NCBI GenBank assembly: GCA_020026395.1
Contig: JAHHQM010000003.1
Span: 129,499-193,498 of the forward strand
Reading direction: 5' to 3'
From: Alistipes sp.
GTDB lineage: Bacteria > Bacteroidota > Bacteroidia > Bacteroidales > Rikenellaceae
Length of the DNA: 64,000 nucleotides
In this document: positions 34,049 through 41,916 of the stretch, piece after piece
How positions within the stretch are numbered: the stretch's first letter is position 1
Layout: the number at the start of each line of letters is the position of its first letter
Notes under the pieces: model-generated
Told to the model about the DNA's origin: nothing
Seen by the model: the letters and a program-made list of their open reading frames with translations, nothing else
The model's database searches: none
Translations under genes and position numbers: made by a program

Positions 34049-35200
34049 TTAAAAATCAATTCTCTCTCCCTCGTAAAGTGCCGTGTAGAGTTTCACGAAG
34101 TCCTCGACCGAAGTCTTGCGGGGGTTGAACGAGGTGCAGACATCCTGGAATGCGTGCTCGGCCATGCGGTTTACCTCCTTCATCCAAGCCTCCTTCTCAA
34201 TGCCGTACTCGCGGATCGATGCGGGGACATTAATATCTTTCTTCAGATTCTCGACAGCAACTACGAAATCCTCGGTCGTCCCGCCACCGACCAACTTTGC
34301 CAGATCGGCATAACGATCCGTAACCTTTGCATTGAAACGCATCACGAGGGGCAGTGCCAGTGCGTTTGCGCGACCGTGGGGAATACCGAACACACCACCC
34401 ATCTGGTGAGCCATCGAGTGTACAATACCCAACCACGAGTTCGTGAAAGCGAAACCGGCCAATGCCGAAGCGTCGTGCATGTTCTGACGAACCTCACCGT
34501 TCTGGGGATCCTCGCAAGCCTTCTTCAGGTTATCGAAGATCAGCGTGATCGAACCCTTGGCGAAGGCATCGGCGTAGTTGTCGTCGATGTTCGACACGTA
34601 AGCCTCGATCGAGTGGGTCAGCGCATCCATACCCGTGTTTGCGGTCACGTGTGCGGGCATCGATTTGCAGAGGTCACCATCGACGATGGCCACATCGGGC
34701 TGTAACTCGTGCGATGCGAGGGGGTATTTCACGTCCTTCTCGCGGTCGGTGATTACGGCCAAAGAAGTGGTCTCGGTACCCGTACCGCTGGTCGAGGGGA
34801 TGGCCACGAAACGAGCCTTGTTACGCAGCGTAGGAATGCCGAAGGGCTTTGCCATCTGCTCGAAGGTGATGTCGGGATATTCGTAGATCACCCACATGGC
34901 TTTCGCCGCGTCGATGGCCGACGTACCGCCCAAACCGATGATCCAATCGGGCTGGCACTCCGTCATGAAAGCCGCACCCTTGCGTACGGTGTCGATCGAA
35001 GGATCGGCCTCAACGCCGTCAAATACCTTGTAGGCCATGCCCATCTCGGTGAGGATGTCCTCGCAACGCTTCAGCGTGCCGTTCTTTACGACCGAACCTT
35101 TACCGGTGATGATCACCGCCATTTTGCCGGAGATGTTCTTCAACTCCTCCATCGAACCGTTGCCGTGGTATAACGCGCCGGAACCATATAACTTTGCCAT
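34049..35200 (-). CDS. Iron-containing (group III) alcohol dehydrogenase
   Basis: NAD(P)-dependent alcohol/aldehyde oxidoreductase. 383 residues. The nucleotide-binding half has GLGGTSAIDAAKAMWV (GGGS-type loop) and IPSTSGTGTETTSLAVI. The iron site is in the helical half: ANTGMDALTHSIEAYVS, HSMAHQMGGVFGIPHGRANA. It resembles butanol/ethanol dehydrogenases and the AdhE C-terminal domain; the substrate is not assignable. I chose the ATG at 35200 (MAKLYGSGA); the longer frame crosses the -7 element at 35247-35254. An AraC regulator gene lies directly upstream on the same strand, probably controlling this gene. Confidence 0.92.
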   Translation of the reverse strand: MAKLYGSGALYHGNGSMEELKNISGKMAVIITGKGSVVKNGTLKRCEDILTEMGMAYKVFDGVEADPSIDTVRKGAAFMTECQPDWIIGLGGTSAIDAAKAMWVIYEYPDITFEQMAKPFGIPTLRNKARFVAIPSTSGTGTETTSLAVITDREKDVKYPLASHELQPDVAIVDGDLCKSMPAHVTANTGMDALTHSIEAYVSNIDDNYADAFAKGSITLIFDNLKKACEDPQNGEVRQNMHDASALAGFAFTNSWLGIVHSMAHQMGGVFGIPHGRANALALPLVMRFNAKVTDRYADLAKLVGGGTTEDFVVAVENLKKDINVPASIREYGIEKEAWMKEVNRMAEHAFQDVCTSFNPRKTSVEDFVKLYTALYEGERIDF

Positions 35201-35246
35201 AGTATAATTTTTTAGTGTGTTTAGATACTCTTGTCGTTTGACGCTG

Positions 35247-35254
35247 CAAAAGTA
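35247..35254 (-). promoter_or_regulatory. -7 element of the alcohol dehydrogenase gene
   Basis: Perfect TACTTTTG on the minus strand, 46 bases before the ATG. No -33 TTG at the usual distance, which is compatible with a need for an activator such as the neighbouring AraC-type protein. Confidence 0.52.
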
Positions 35255-35297
35255 GTATGCACACCCCACGGTGCAGTTATAAAATTCCGCCGAAAAA

Positions 35298-36194
35298 TTA
35301 TAGATTTGAAACCGACCCCGTTTTTTTTCCGTTTATGCCCTCTTTCAGACGATTTTTCAGGGCAAGGGGCGTCTGCCCGAATTTCTGTTCAATATATTTA
35401 TTCAGAGCCGATTGCGACGAAAATCCGAATTGGAACGCAATCTCCTTGAAGGTCATATCGTCCAAAGCCAGCGCTTTTTTCAATTCCAGCGACAGTTTTT
35501 CGTGGATGATTTCCAGTGGCGATTTGCCCGAATAGTGACGCGCCACGGCCGTCAGTTTCTTGACCGAGATGCCCATCTGCTCGGCATACTGCTGCACCTT
35601 GCGCTGCTCGCGGAATTCCGCATCGACCTTTTCGCGGAATCGGATATATATAGAGGTATCCGTATCGTTCTGCGCCAGGCTCTCCGAGTCGGGGAAGAAA
35701 TCGATGATCTTCAAAAGCAGGATCTTGATCATCAGCTTGACCTGCATCTTACGGTCGGAGTTCAGATTGGCATAGAGGTGCTCGATCTTTCCGACAAACT
35801 CCATCATTTCATCAAAGACCTCGGGATGATCCTTCAAAGAGAGGTAGTTGATCTTACGCTGGAGGTCGATGTTGTAGTCCTTCAACTCGTTACGCAACAT
35901 CTCCAGGCAGAAGATCGTCTGATCGAACATCACGATCGTGATGCGGCAGTCGGGATCGAGTTCCAGACGGTGGATCTGATGCGGGAAAACAACCGACACG
36001 GTCTTTTCGCCCAGCGTATGCTCCCCGAAATCGATCTGCTGGCGAGCCGTGCCCCGTTCGACGAGGATGATCTGAAAGAAATCGTGGCGATGCTGCCCCG
36101 AAAGTACATTATCGACCGAGAGGTGGTGTATGTAAAAATTCAGACACGAAGCCCCCGCCGTATAGTCCGTAAGTTGTTGATTCTGCTGTTCCAT
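35298..36194 (-). CDS. AraC-family transcriptional regulator
   Basis: 298 residues: an N-terminal cupin-like sensing domain (about 1-150; GQHRHDFFQIILVERG, SVVFPHQIHRLEL) and a C-terminal double HTH (about 190-290; VQQYAEQMGISVKKLTAVA, then DMTFKEIAFQFGFSSQSAL and QKFGQTPLALK). The cupin suggests binding of a small effector. It ends 97 bases before the start of the alcohol dehydrogenase gene on the same strand, which makes that gene its most likely target. Promoter -7 element at 36217-36224. Confidence 0.92.
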   Translation of the reverse strand: MEQQNQQLTDYTAGASCLNFYIHHLSVDNVLSGQHRHDFFQIILVERGTARQQIDFGEHTLGEKTVSVVFPHQIHRLELDPDCRITIVMFDQTIFCLEMLRNELKDYNIDLQRKINYLSLKDHPEVFDEMMEFVGKIEHLYANLNSDRKMQVKLMIKILLLKIIDFFPDSESLAQNDTDTSIYIRFREKVDAEFREQRKVQQYAEQMGISVKKLTAVARHYSGKSPLEIIHEKLSLELKKALALDDMTFKEIAFQFGFSSQSALNKYIEQKFGQTPLALKNRLKEGINGKKTGSVSNL

Positions 36195-36216
36195 AGTGCA
36201 AATGATGTTGTTTGGA

Positions 36217-36224
36217 CAAAGGTA
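36217..36224 (-). promoter_or_regulatory. -7 element of the araC-type gene
   Basis: Perfect TACCTTTG on the minus strand, 22 bases before the ATG; an ATTG stands 22 bases further upstream. Confidence 0.55.
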
Positions 36225-36299
36225 TAAAATTTGTGATTTACTTTTACAATCCCCGCGAATATATTAATTTCGCGGCAGAGAGATTTTCAATAAAACGAG

Positions 36300-37475
36300 A
36301 TGGAAACAAAAGATATTCCCGTTCTGTTGCTTACGGGCTACCTCGGTAGCGGAAAAACAACTTTGATCAATCACATTTTATCCAACAAACAAGGCTTGAG
36401 ATTTGCGGTCATCGTCAATGACATCGGCGAGGTGAACATCGACGCCGACCTGATCCAGCGTCAGGGCGTGGTCAGCTCGAAAGACGACAGCCTCGTGGCG
36501 CTGCAAAACGGCTGCATCTGTTGCACGCTGCGTACCGACCTCATCGACCAGCTCTACCAGCTGATGAAGACCCAGTCGTTCGACTATATCCTCATCGAGG
36601 CGAGCGGTATCTGCGAACCCGAACCCATTGCCCAAACCATCTGCCAGATCCCCGATTTGGGCGGCGGTTACACCAAATACGGCATCTGCCGTATGGATGC
36701 CGTCGTGACGGTGGTCGATGCCCTGCGTATGCGCGACGAATTTGCGTCGGGACGCGCCCTCACGCGTGAAGATCTTCAGGAGGACGACATCGAGAACCTG
36801 CTGATCCAGCAGATCGAATTCTGCAACATGGTGCTTCTGAACAAAGCCTCGGAGGTAACTGCGGAAGAGCGTGCCCGCATCCGCGAGATCATCCACACGC
36901 TCCAACCCACGGCCGAGATCATCGAGTGCGACTATGCCGACGTGGATCTCAACCTTTTGATCAACACCCACCGCTTCAGCTTCCAACACGTGGCCACTTC
37001 GGCGGGATGGATCAAGGAGCTGAACCGCCCGATCGACGAAATCGAAGAGGAGGAACACCACCATCACGAACATCACCACCATCATCATGACCACGGCGAA
37101 ACGGAGGAGTACGGCATTTCGACGTTCGTTTACTGCCGCCACAAGCCGTTCGACATGAACAAATTCGATTATTTCATCGGTAACGAGTGGCCGAAGAGCA
37201 TCATTCGCTGCAAGGGCGTATGCTATTTTGCCGACGAGCGCGATATGTCGTACCTGTTCGAGCAGGCCGGACAGCAGAAACTCCTGAGCCAGGCCGGAGA
37301 ATGGTATGCCGCCATGGACCCCACCAAACTCATGCTCATCATGCAGCAGGAGCCCGATCTGGCAAGCGAGTGGGACGACGAGTATGGCGACCGTATGCAG
37401 AAACTCGTGTTCATCGGCCAGAAGATGGATCGTGACCAGATCACCCGACTGTTGGACAACTGCCTTACGGAATAG
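36300..37475 (+). CDS. COG0523 GTPase (CobW/YjiA/ZNG-type metallochaperone) with His-rich segment
   Basis: G3E-family GTPase that delivers a metal, often zinc or cobalt, to target proteins. 391 residues. Walker A is GYLGSGKT (13-20), the metal motif CxCC is GCICC (Cys72, Cys74, Cys75), EASGICEPEP is Walker B-like, and LLNKASEV is in the NKxD position. Residues 253-265 hold a His tract (four His, Glu, six His, Asp, His) typical of metal-buffering members. The CobW C-terminal domain follows (ISTFVYCRHKPF...). A GH65 gene starts 3 bases downstream, so they share a transcript, although the link is obscure. Confidence 0.93.
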   Translation: METKDIPVLLLTGYLGSGKTTLINHILSNKQGLRFAVIVNDIGEVNIDADLIQRQGVVSSKDDSLVALQNGCICCTLRTDLIDQLYQLMKTQSFDYILIEASGICEPEPIAQTICQIPDLGGGYTKYGICRMDAVVTVVDALRMRDEFASGRALTREDLQEDDIENLLIQQIEFCNMVLLNKASEVTAEERARIREIIHTLQPTAEIIECDYADVDLNLLINTHRFSFQHVATSAGWIKELNRPIDEIEEEEHHHHEHHHHHHDHGETEEYGISTFVYCRHKPFDMNKFDYFIGNEWPKSIIRCKGVCYFADERDMSYLFEQAGQQKLLSQAGEWYAAMDPTKLMLIMQQEPDLASEWDDEYGDRMQKLVFIGQKMDRDQITRLLDNCLTE

Positions 37476-37478
37476 CCC

Positions 37479-39479
37479 ATGCTGAAACGAATTTTCACCC
37501 TTCTTTTTCTGTTCGCAACCCTTACGGCCGCGGCCGACGAAGGATGGATTTTGCGAGCCACGGACTACAAAGCCGACTATACGGGTGCCTCGGTGGCCAA
37601 CGGAACGCTGGGCATCCTCCCCTGGAAAGAGCCTTTCGAGGTGCGCCACGTCATTCTGAACCACGTGTTCGAATACAGTGCCGCAACCCGCGTGAACGGT
37701 GTTTTGCGCGGACTGAACCCCTTCCGCCTGCGGATGGAAGTCGATAACCGACCTTTAAGCGAGGAGATGATCTCACAATGGGAGCAGTCGATCGATATGA
37801 AACACGCCCACCACCGTACCGCCTTTACGGCCGATGATCGGGTGCGGGTAGCCTACTCGGTGACGGCTCTGCGCAACATGCCTTATGCAGGCATGATCGA
37901 GGTGGAGGTCGAAGCACGCGATCGGGTGACCCTGAAATTCACCAACCGCATCGACACCCCCGAAGGCGAATACCAGACGCCCAAATACCTGCGCCAGGCA
38001 CTTTTGGTGGACGGACGCCCCATCCGCCTGTTGCGCGCCGATGCCCAAACGCGATTCGGTCGCTACGGCGTATCGGCCGCGTCGATGTTTCTCCTCGACG
38101 AAGGATTCCAACTTTCGGATTCGGACTCCGAGGCTACACTTTCGATCACCCTTCAAAAGGGCGAACGCCGCAAATTCGCGCTTGTCGGGGCAATCTGCAC
38201 CTCGCGCGATTTCAGCGATCCGCGCAGCGAAGCCGAGCGTCAGATCATCTACATCGCCCATGAGACGACGGATCGCGTCCTTAAGGCACACGACCGCGCC
38301 TGGGACGAGTTGTGGCAGGGCGACATCCAAATCGAGGGCGACGACGAGGCACAGCGCACCGTGCGTTTCGCGCTGTTCAACCTCTACGCCTCGTGCCGTG
38401 CGGGATCGGCCTTAAGCATCTCCCCCATGGGACTCTCCATGCAGGGCTACAACGGCCATATCTTCTGGGATGCCGAATTGTGGATGTATCCCCCGCTGTT
38501 ACTGCTCAATCAGGACATCGCCCGCTCGATGATCGACTATCGCACCCGCCGTCTGGAACCGGCACGCCGTCGTGCTCTGTCGTACGGCTATCGGGGCGTG
38601 ATGTTCCCGTGGGAATCCGACTGGTTCGGCGAGGAATCGACCCCCACATGGGCAATTACGGGGCCTTTGGAGCACCACATCACGGCAGATGTGGCCATTG
38701 CGGCATGGAACTACTACCGCGTAACGCGCGACGAGAAATGGTTGCGTGAGGAGGGATACCCCATGATGCGCGAGATCGCCGGTTTCTGGATGAGCCGTGT
38801 CGAGCGCAATGCCGACGGTACGTATTCGATTTCGGGTGTGGTCGGTGCGGACGAATACGCCAACAACGTACGCGACAACGCCTTCACGAACGGAGCGGCA
38901 AAGGAAGCACTCCGCGCGGCGGTCAAGGCCGCAAAGGTATGCCGTGAGAAAGCCCCCGAAGCATGGTCGGAAGTGGCCGAAAAGCTCCGCATTCTGACCT
39001 CCAAGGAAGGCATCACCCTCGAATATGAGGGCTACGACGGCGTGATGATCAAACAGGCCGACGTAAACCTTCTGGCCTACCCCTTGGGCGTAATCCGCGA
39101 TCGGGATCAGATCCTGCGCGACATGGAATACTACGACCAGAAGATCGACAAGGTGAACGGCCCCGCCATGACCTACAGCATTTTCGCCGTGAACTACGCG
39201 CGTCTGGGGATGGCCGAACAAGCCGAGCAGATGTTCCGCCGCAGTTACCGACCGAACCTGCGCCCGCCATTCGGCGTATTGGCCGAAACACCCACTTCGC
39301 ACAATCCCTACTTCACGACCTGTGCGGGCGGTTTGTTGCAAGCCGTGCTGAACGGATTCGGAGGTTTGGAACTGACCGACCGAGGCATCGAGAAGCGTCC
39401 TTCGGTTCTTCCGCCCTCGTGGCGTCGATTGACGATTACGGGCGTGGGACGGGAACGCAAGACCTACGTGATCGAATAA
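37479..39479 (+). CDS. GH65-family glycoside hydrolase, exported
   Basis: 666 residues with a signal peptide (RIFTLLFLFATLTAAADE), an N-terminal super-beta-sandwich (about 30-270), an (alpha/alpha)6 barrel and a short C-terminal sheet. Barrel motifs are GYNGHIFWDAELWMYPPLL, RGVMFPWESDW, GVVGADEYANNVRDNAFTN with the predicted general acid Glu459, and KQADVNLL. It looks more like hydrolases such as protein-glucosylgalactosylhydroxylysine glucosidase than like cytosolic maltose/trehalose phosphorylases, and export supports a hydrolase. Specificity is inference. It sits 3 bases after the COG0523 gene and ends at a bidirectional terminator. Confidence 0.88.
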   Translation: MLKRIFTLLFLFATLTAAADEGWILRATDYKADYTGASVANGTLGILPWKEPFEVRHVILNHVFEYSAATRVNGVLRGLNPFRLRMEVDNRPLSEEMISQWEQSIDMKHAHHRTAFTADDRVRVAYSVTALRNMPYAGMIEVEVEARDRVTLKFTNRIDTPEGEYQTPKYLRQALLVDGRPIRLLRADAQTRFGRYGVSAASMFLLDEGFQLSDSDSEATLSITLQKGERRKFALVGAICTSRDFSDPRSEAERQIIYIAHETTDRVLKAHDRAWDELWQGDIQIEGDDEAQRTVRFALFNLYASCRAGSALSISPMGLSMQGYNGHIFWDAELWMYPPLLLLNQDIARSMIDYRTRRLEPARRRALSYGYRGVMFPWESDWFGEESTPTWAITGPLEHHITADVAIAAWNYYRVTRDEKWLREEGYPMMREIAGFWMSRVERNADGTYSISGVVGADEYANNVRDNAFTNGAAKEALRAAVKAAKVCREKAPEAWSEVAEKLRILTSKEGITLEYEGYDGVMIKQADVNLLAYPLGVIRDRDQILRDMEYYDQKIDKVNGPAMTYSIFAVNYARLGMAEQAEQMFRRSYRPNLRPPFGVLAETPTSHNPYFTTCAGGLLQAVLNGFGGLELTDRGIEKRPSVLPPSWRRLTITGVGRERKTYVIE

Positions 39480-39520
39480 AAAAAGGGCGGAACTCCTTTT
39501 CGAAGAGTTCCGCTTTTTTA
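39480..39520. terminator. Bidirectional terminator between GH65 and ccsBA
   Basis: AAAAGGGCGGAACTC pairs with GAGTTCCGCTTTT around an 8-base loop; T runs on both strands. Confidence 0.88.
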
Positions 39521-39534
39521 TGTTTAATCGCGTT

Positions 39535-41916
39535 CTATTTCTTCCGCACATAGGCCGCAATGCCGGGCACGACAAAGAACAACCCGAACACCACAAATAC
39601 CCACCACGGCAGAGCAGCCAGACCGCTCGTATTTCCGTAGGCGTGCATACCGCTCAACAGGTAATTCACACCGAAATAGGTCATCAGCACCGACAGGAAT
39701 GAGAGTTGCGCCCAAAGGTTAAAACGCAGGTTGTTGCGTTTCTTTTCGAACCATCTCAAGTGCAGTACGGCGGCATAGATCACGGCCGTGATCAGCGCCC
39801 AGGTCTCCTTGGGATCCCAACTCCAGTAGCGCCCCCACGACTCGTTCGCCCAAACGGCACCCAGAAAAATACCGACCATCATCAGCGCAAGACCGATCAT
39901 CAGCGCCAGTTCATTGACCATCGTCAGACGGTTGATGCGCTCGGCGATTTCGGCACGATTACGCGATGTCACAAAGGCCGATGCCAGGAGGTTCAGCGTC
40001 GAGATCATGCAGGCCAATCCCAGGAATCCGTAGGAGATCATCAGCGTGGCAACGTGAAACATCAGCCACGGCGATTTCAAGACGGGCACCAGAGGCGTAA
40101 TCTGCGGATCCATCCAGCTGAGGCTCGACACGAACAACACCACCCCGCCGAAGAGTACCGACAGTGCAAAGGTCATGAAACTGCGTCTTACGAAGCACAA
40201 ACCCGCACCTACGGCCACCCATGCCAGGAAGACCATCGTCTCGTAGGAGTTGCTCCACGGTGCGTGTCCCGAAATATACCAGCGGATGCCCATGCTCGTG
40301 GCGTGCAACAGGAAAACGGCAACCACACCGCCCAGCAGCACCCAGCGAAGGATGCGTAATGCGGCGGGTTCGCGGCGACGGAACCATTTCACGAAGGTCA
40401 GCACCAACAACACGCCGCCGAAGATCAGATAGACCCGTTTGGCGTGCTTCAGGAAATCAGCTCGGTTATACCGCGCCTCGGCCTCGATGCGGTCGGTTGC
40501 GATCTCCAACCCCGCACGATGCTCCTGTTGGTAGGTACGAATATCCTCCAACGCGTGATCCGCCGCCGTCCAATCCGAAGCAATCAGCGCATTTCGGTAC
40601 GTACGGAACAGCGTGACGGTCTTCGTGGAGTCCTCACGGGTCATCACCCCGAGGTCATCGCCCGGTGCCATCCAATGGTGTCCCTCGGTATCGTCCGAAC
40701 GGGGGAACAAGCGGATCAACTGCATGTTGAACAACTGATGCAGGAGATTGACCCGTTCGTCCAGTTTCAACAACTCGCGGTCGAGTGCCGAACGCAGGGC
40801 GGGATTCTTCTGGTAGGCCTCCTCGACGGCTGCACCCCAGCGGTAATGTCCCGCAGCATCGAACGCATCGCGGTAAGAGATCGCCTCGCGTCCGTCGGTG
40901 AATGTTTCGCTCAAAGCCTTATCCTCCACGCGGATAATCGGCTGGTGCGCCCAAAGATTCGGGGCGGAAAGCACACCCAGCAGGAACTGATCCGAATCCA
41001 GATCCGACACGGACTCCTTAAGCTGGAGCTTTCGCGCCAACTCCGACGAGAACGTATTCACGGGGATGATTCGTCCGTCCATCGACTGCATCGGAAGGTT
41101 ACCGAATCGCTCGGCATGATCGCGGTCGATCGCACGGTAAGAGTCGGCCGTTTGCGCCTTGACGGTCGTTGTCGACAGGAGCAATACGCCCACCGCCACG
41201 GCCTTTAACTGGCTGCTCAAACGGCGGAAGCGTGCGTTTTTGCTCACAAAGCATCCCGCCAGACCCAGGAACAGGATCAGGTAACCCGTATAGGTGATGC
41301 GTCGTCCCGTCACATCGTAACTGACCGACAGGATACTGCCGCCCTCGTCCGAATCGTACGACGCCTGGAAGAAGCGGTAACCCTCGAAATCGAGCACATG
41401 GTTCATATAAACCTTCTGCTCGAAGGTCTTGCCGTCATGGCTGATTTTCAGCGTACTTTCAAACGACGAAGGGCTCTGCGATCCGGGGTAACGCACCAAT
41501 TCGAAGTCCAAGAGTTCCACTTCGAACGGAAGCTTTTCCTCGTGCATCGCTCCGCCGTCCCGCACCAGCATCCGATCCGTCCGCTCCCCCTCGCGCAACG
41601 ACACAACGCCCTCGCGCGAAAAGAAATGCGTAACGGTAGCACCAATCAGCATGATGACAAATGCCCCGTGCACCAGCACATAAGGCCATCGGCGCACCGC
41701 CCACAAACGGCGGTGCAGCGTCAAGGCCACGAAATTGGCCACCATTGCCACGTGCAGCAGCAAAAACAGCGGCGAATAATAGATCAGCGTCTTGGCCACC
41801 GGCGTGGAGTAGAATTTCTCCACCACCGTGGCGACGGCCATCAGAAGTGCATAAAGACCCATCAGCAGGATGGCACTGCGCGACGAGCGTAAGAATCGAA
41901 TTACTCTTTCAAGCAT
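39535..41916 (-). CDS. ccsBA: CcsBA: fused ResB-CcsA cytochrome c haem lyase (system II)
   Basis: Exports haem and attaches it to CxxCH motifs of apocytochromes outside the inner membrane. 793 residues: an N-terminal CcsB/ResB part with several membrane segments and a large periplasmic loop (about 85-480), and a C-terminal CcsA part with eight segments. The haem-handling WWD motif WANESWGRYWSWDPKETW is intact, and histidines flank it (AVLHLRWFEK upstream of the end, FHVATLMISYGF). It overlaps the cytochrome gene by 16 bases, so the two are translationally coupled and the enzyme is presumably dedicated to it. Confidence 0.94.
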   Translation of the reverse strand: MLERVIRFLRSSRSAILLMGLYALLMAVATVVEKFYSTPVAKTLIYYSPLFLLLHVAMVANFVALTLHRRLWAVRRWPYVLVHGAFVIMLIGATVTHFFSREGVVSLREGERTDRMLVRDGGAMHEEKLPFEVELLDFELVRYPGSQSPSSFESTLKISHDGKTFEQKVYMNHVLDFEGYRFFQASYDSDEGGSILSVSYDVTGRRITYTGYLILFLGLAGCFVSKNARFRRLSSQLKAVAVGVLLLSTTTVKAQTADSYRAIDRDHAERFGNLPMQSMDGRIIPVNTFSSELARKLQLKESVSDLDSDQFLLGVLSAPNLWAHQPIIRVEDKALSETFTDGREAISYRDAFDAAGHYRWGAAVEEAYQKNPALRSALDRELLKLDERVNLLHQLFNMQLIRLFPRSDDTEGHHWMAPGDDLGVMTREDSTKTVTLFRTYRNALIASDWTAADHALEDIRTYQQEHRAGLEIATDRIEAEARYNRADFLKHAKRVYLIFGGVLLVLTFVKWFRRREPAALRILRWVLLGGVVAVFLLHATSMGIRWYISGHAPWSNSYETMVFLAWVAVGAGLCFVRRSFMTFALSVLFGGVVLFVSSLSWMDPQITPLVPVLKSPWLMFHVATLMISYGFLGLACMISTLNLLASAFVTSRNRAEIAERINRLTMVNELALMIGLALMMVGIFLGAVWANESWGRYWSWDPKETWALITAVIYAAVLHLRWFEKKRNNLRFNLWAQLSFLSVLMTYFGVNYLLSGMHAYGNTSGLAALPWWVFVVFGLFFVVPGIAAYVRKK

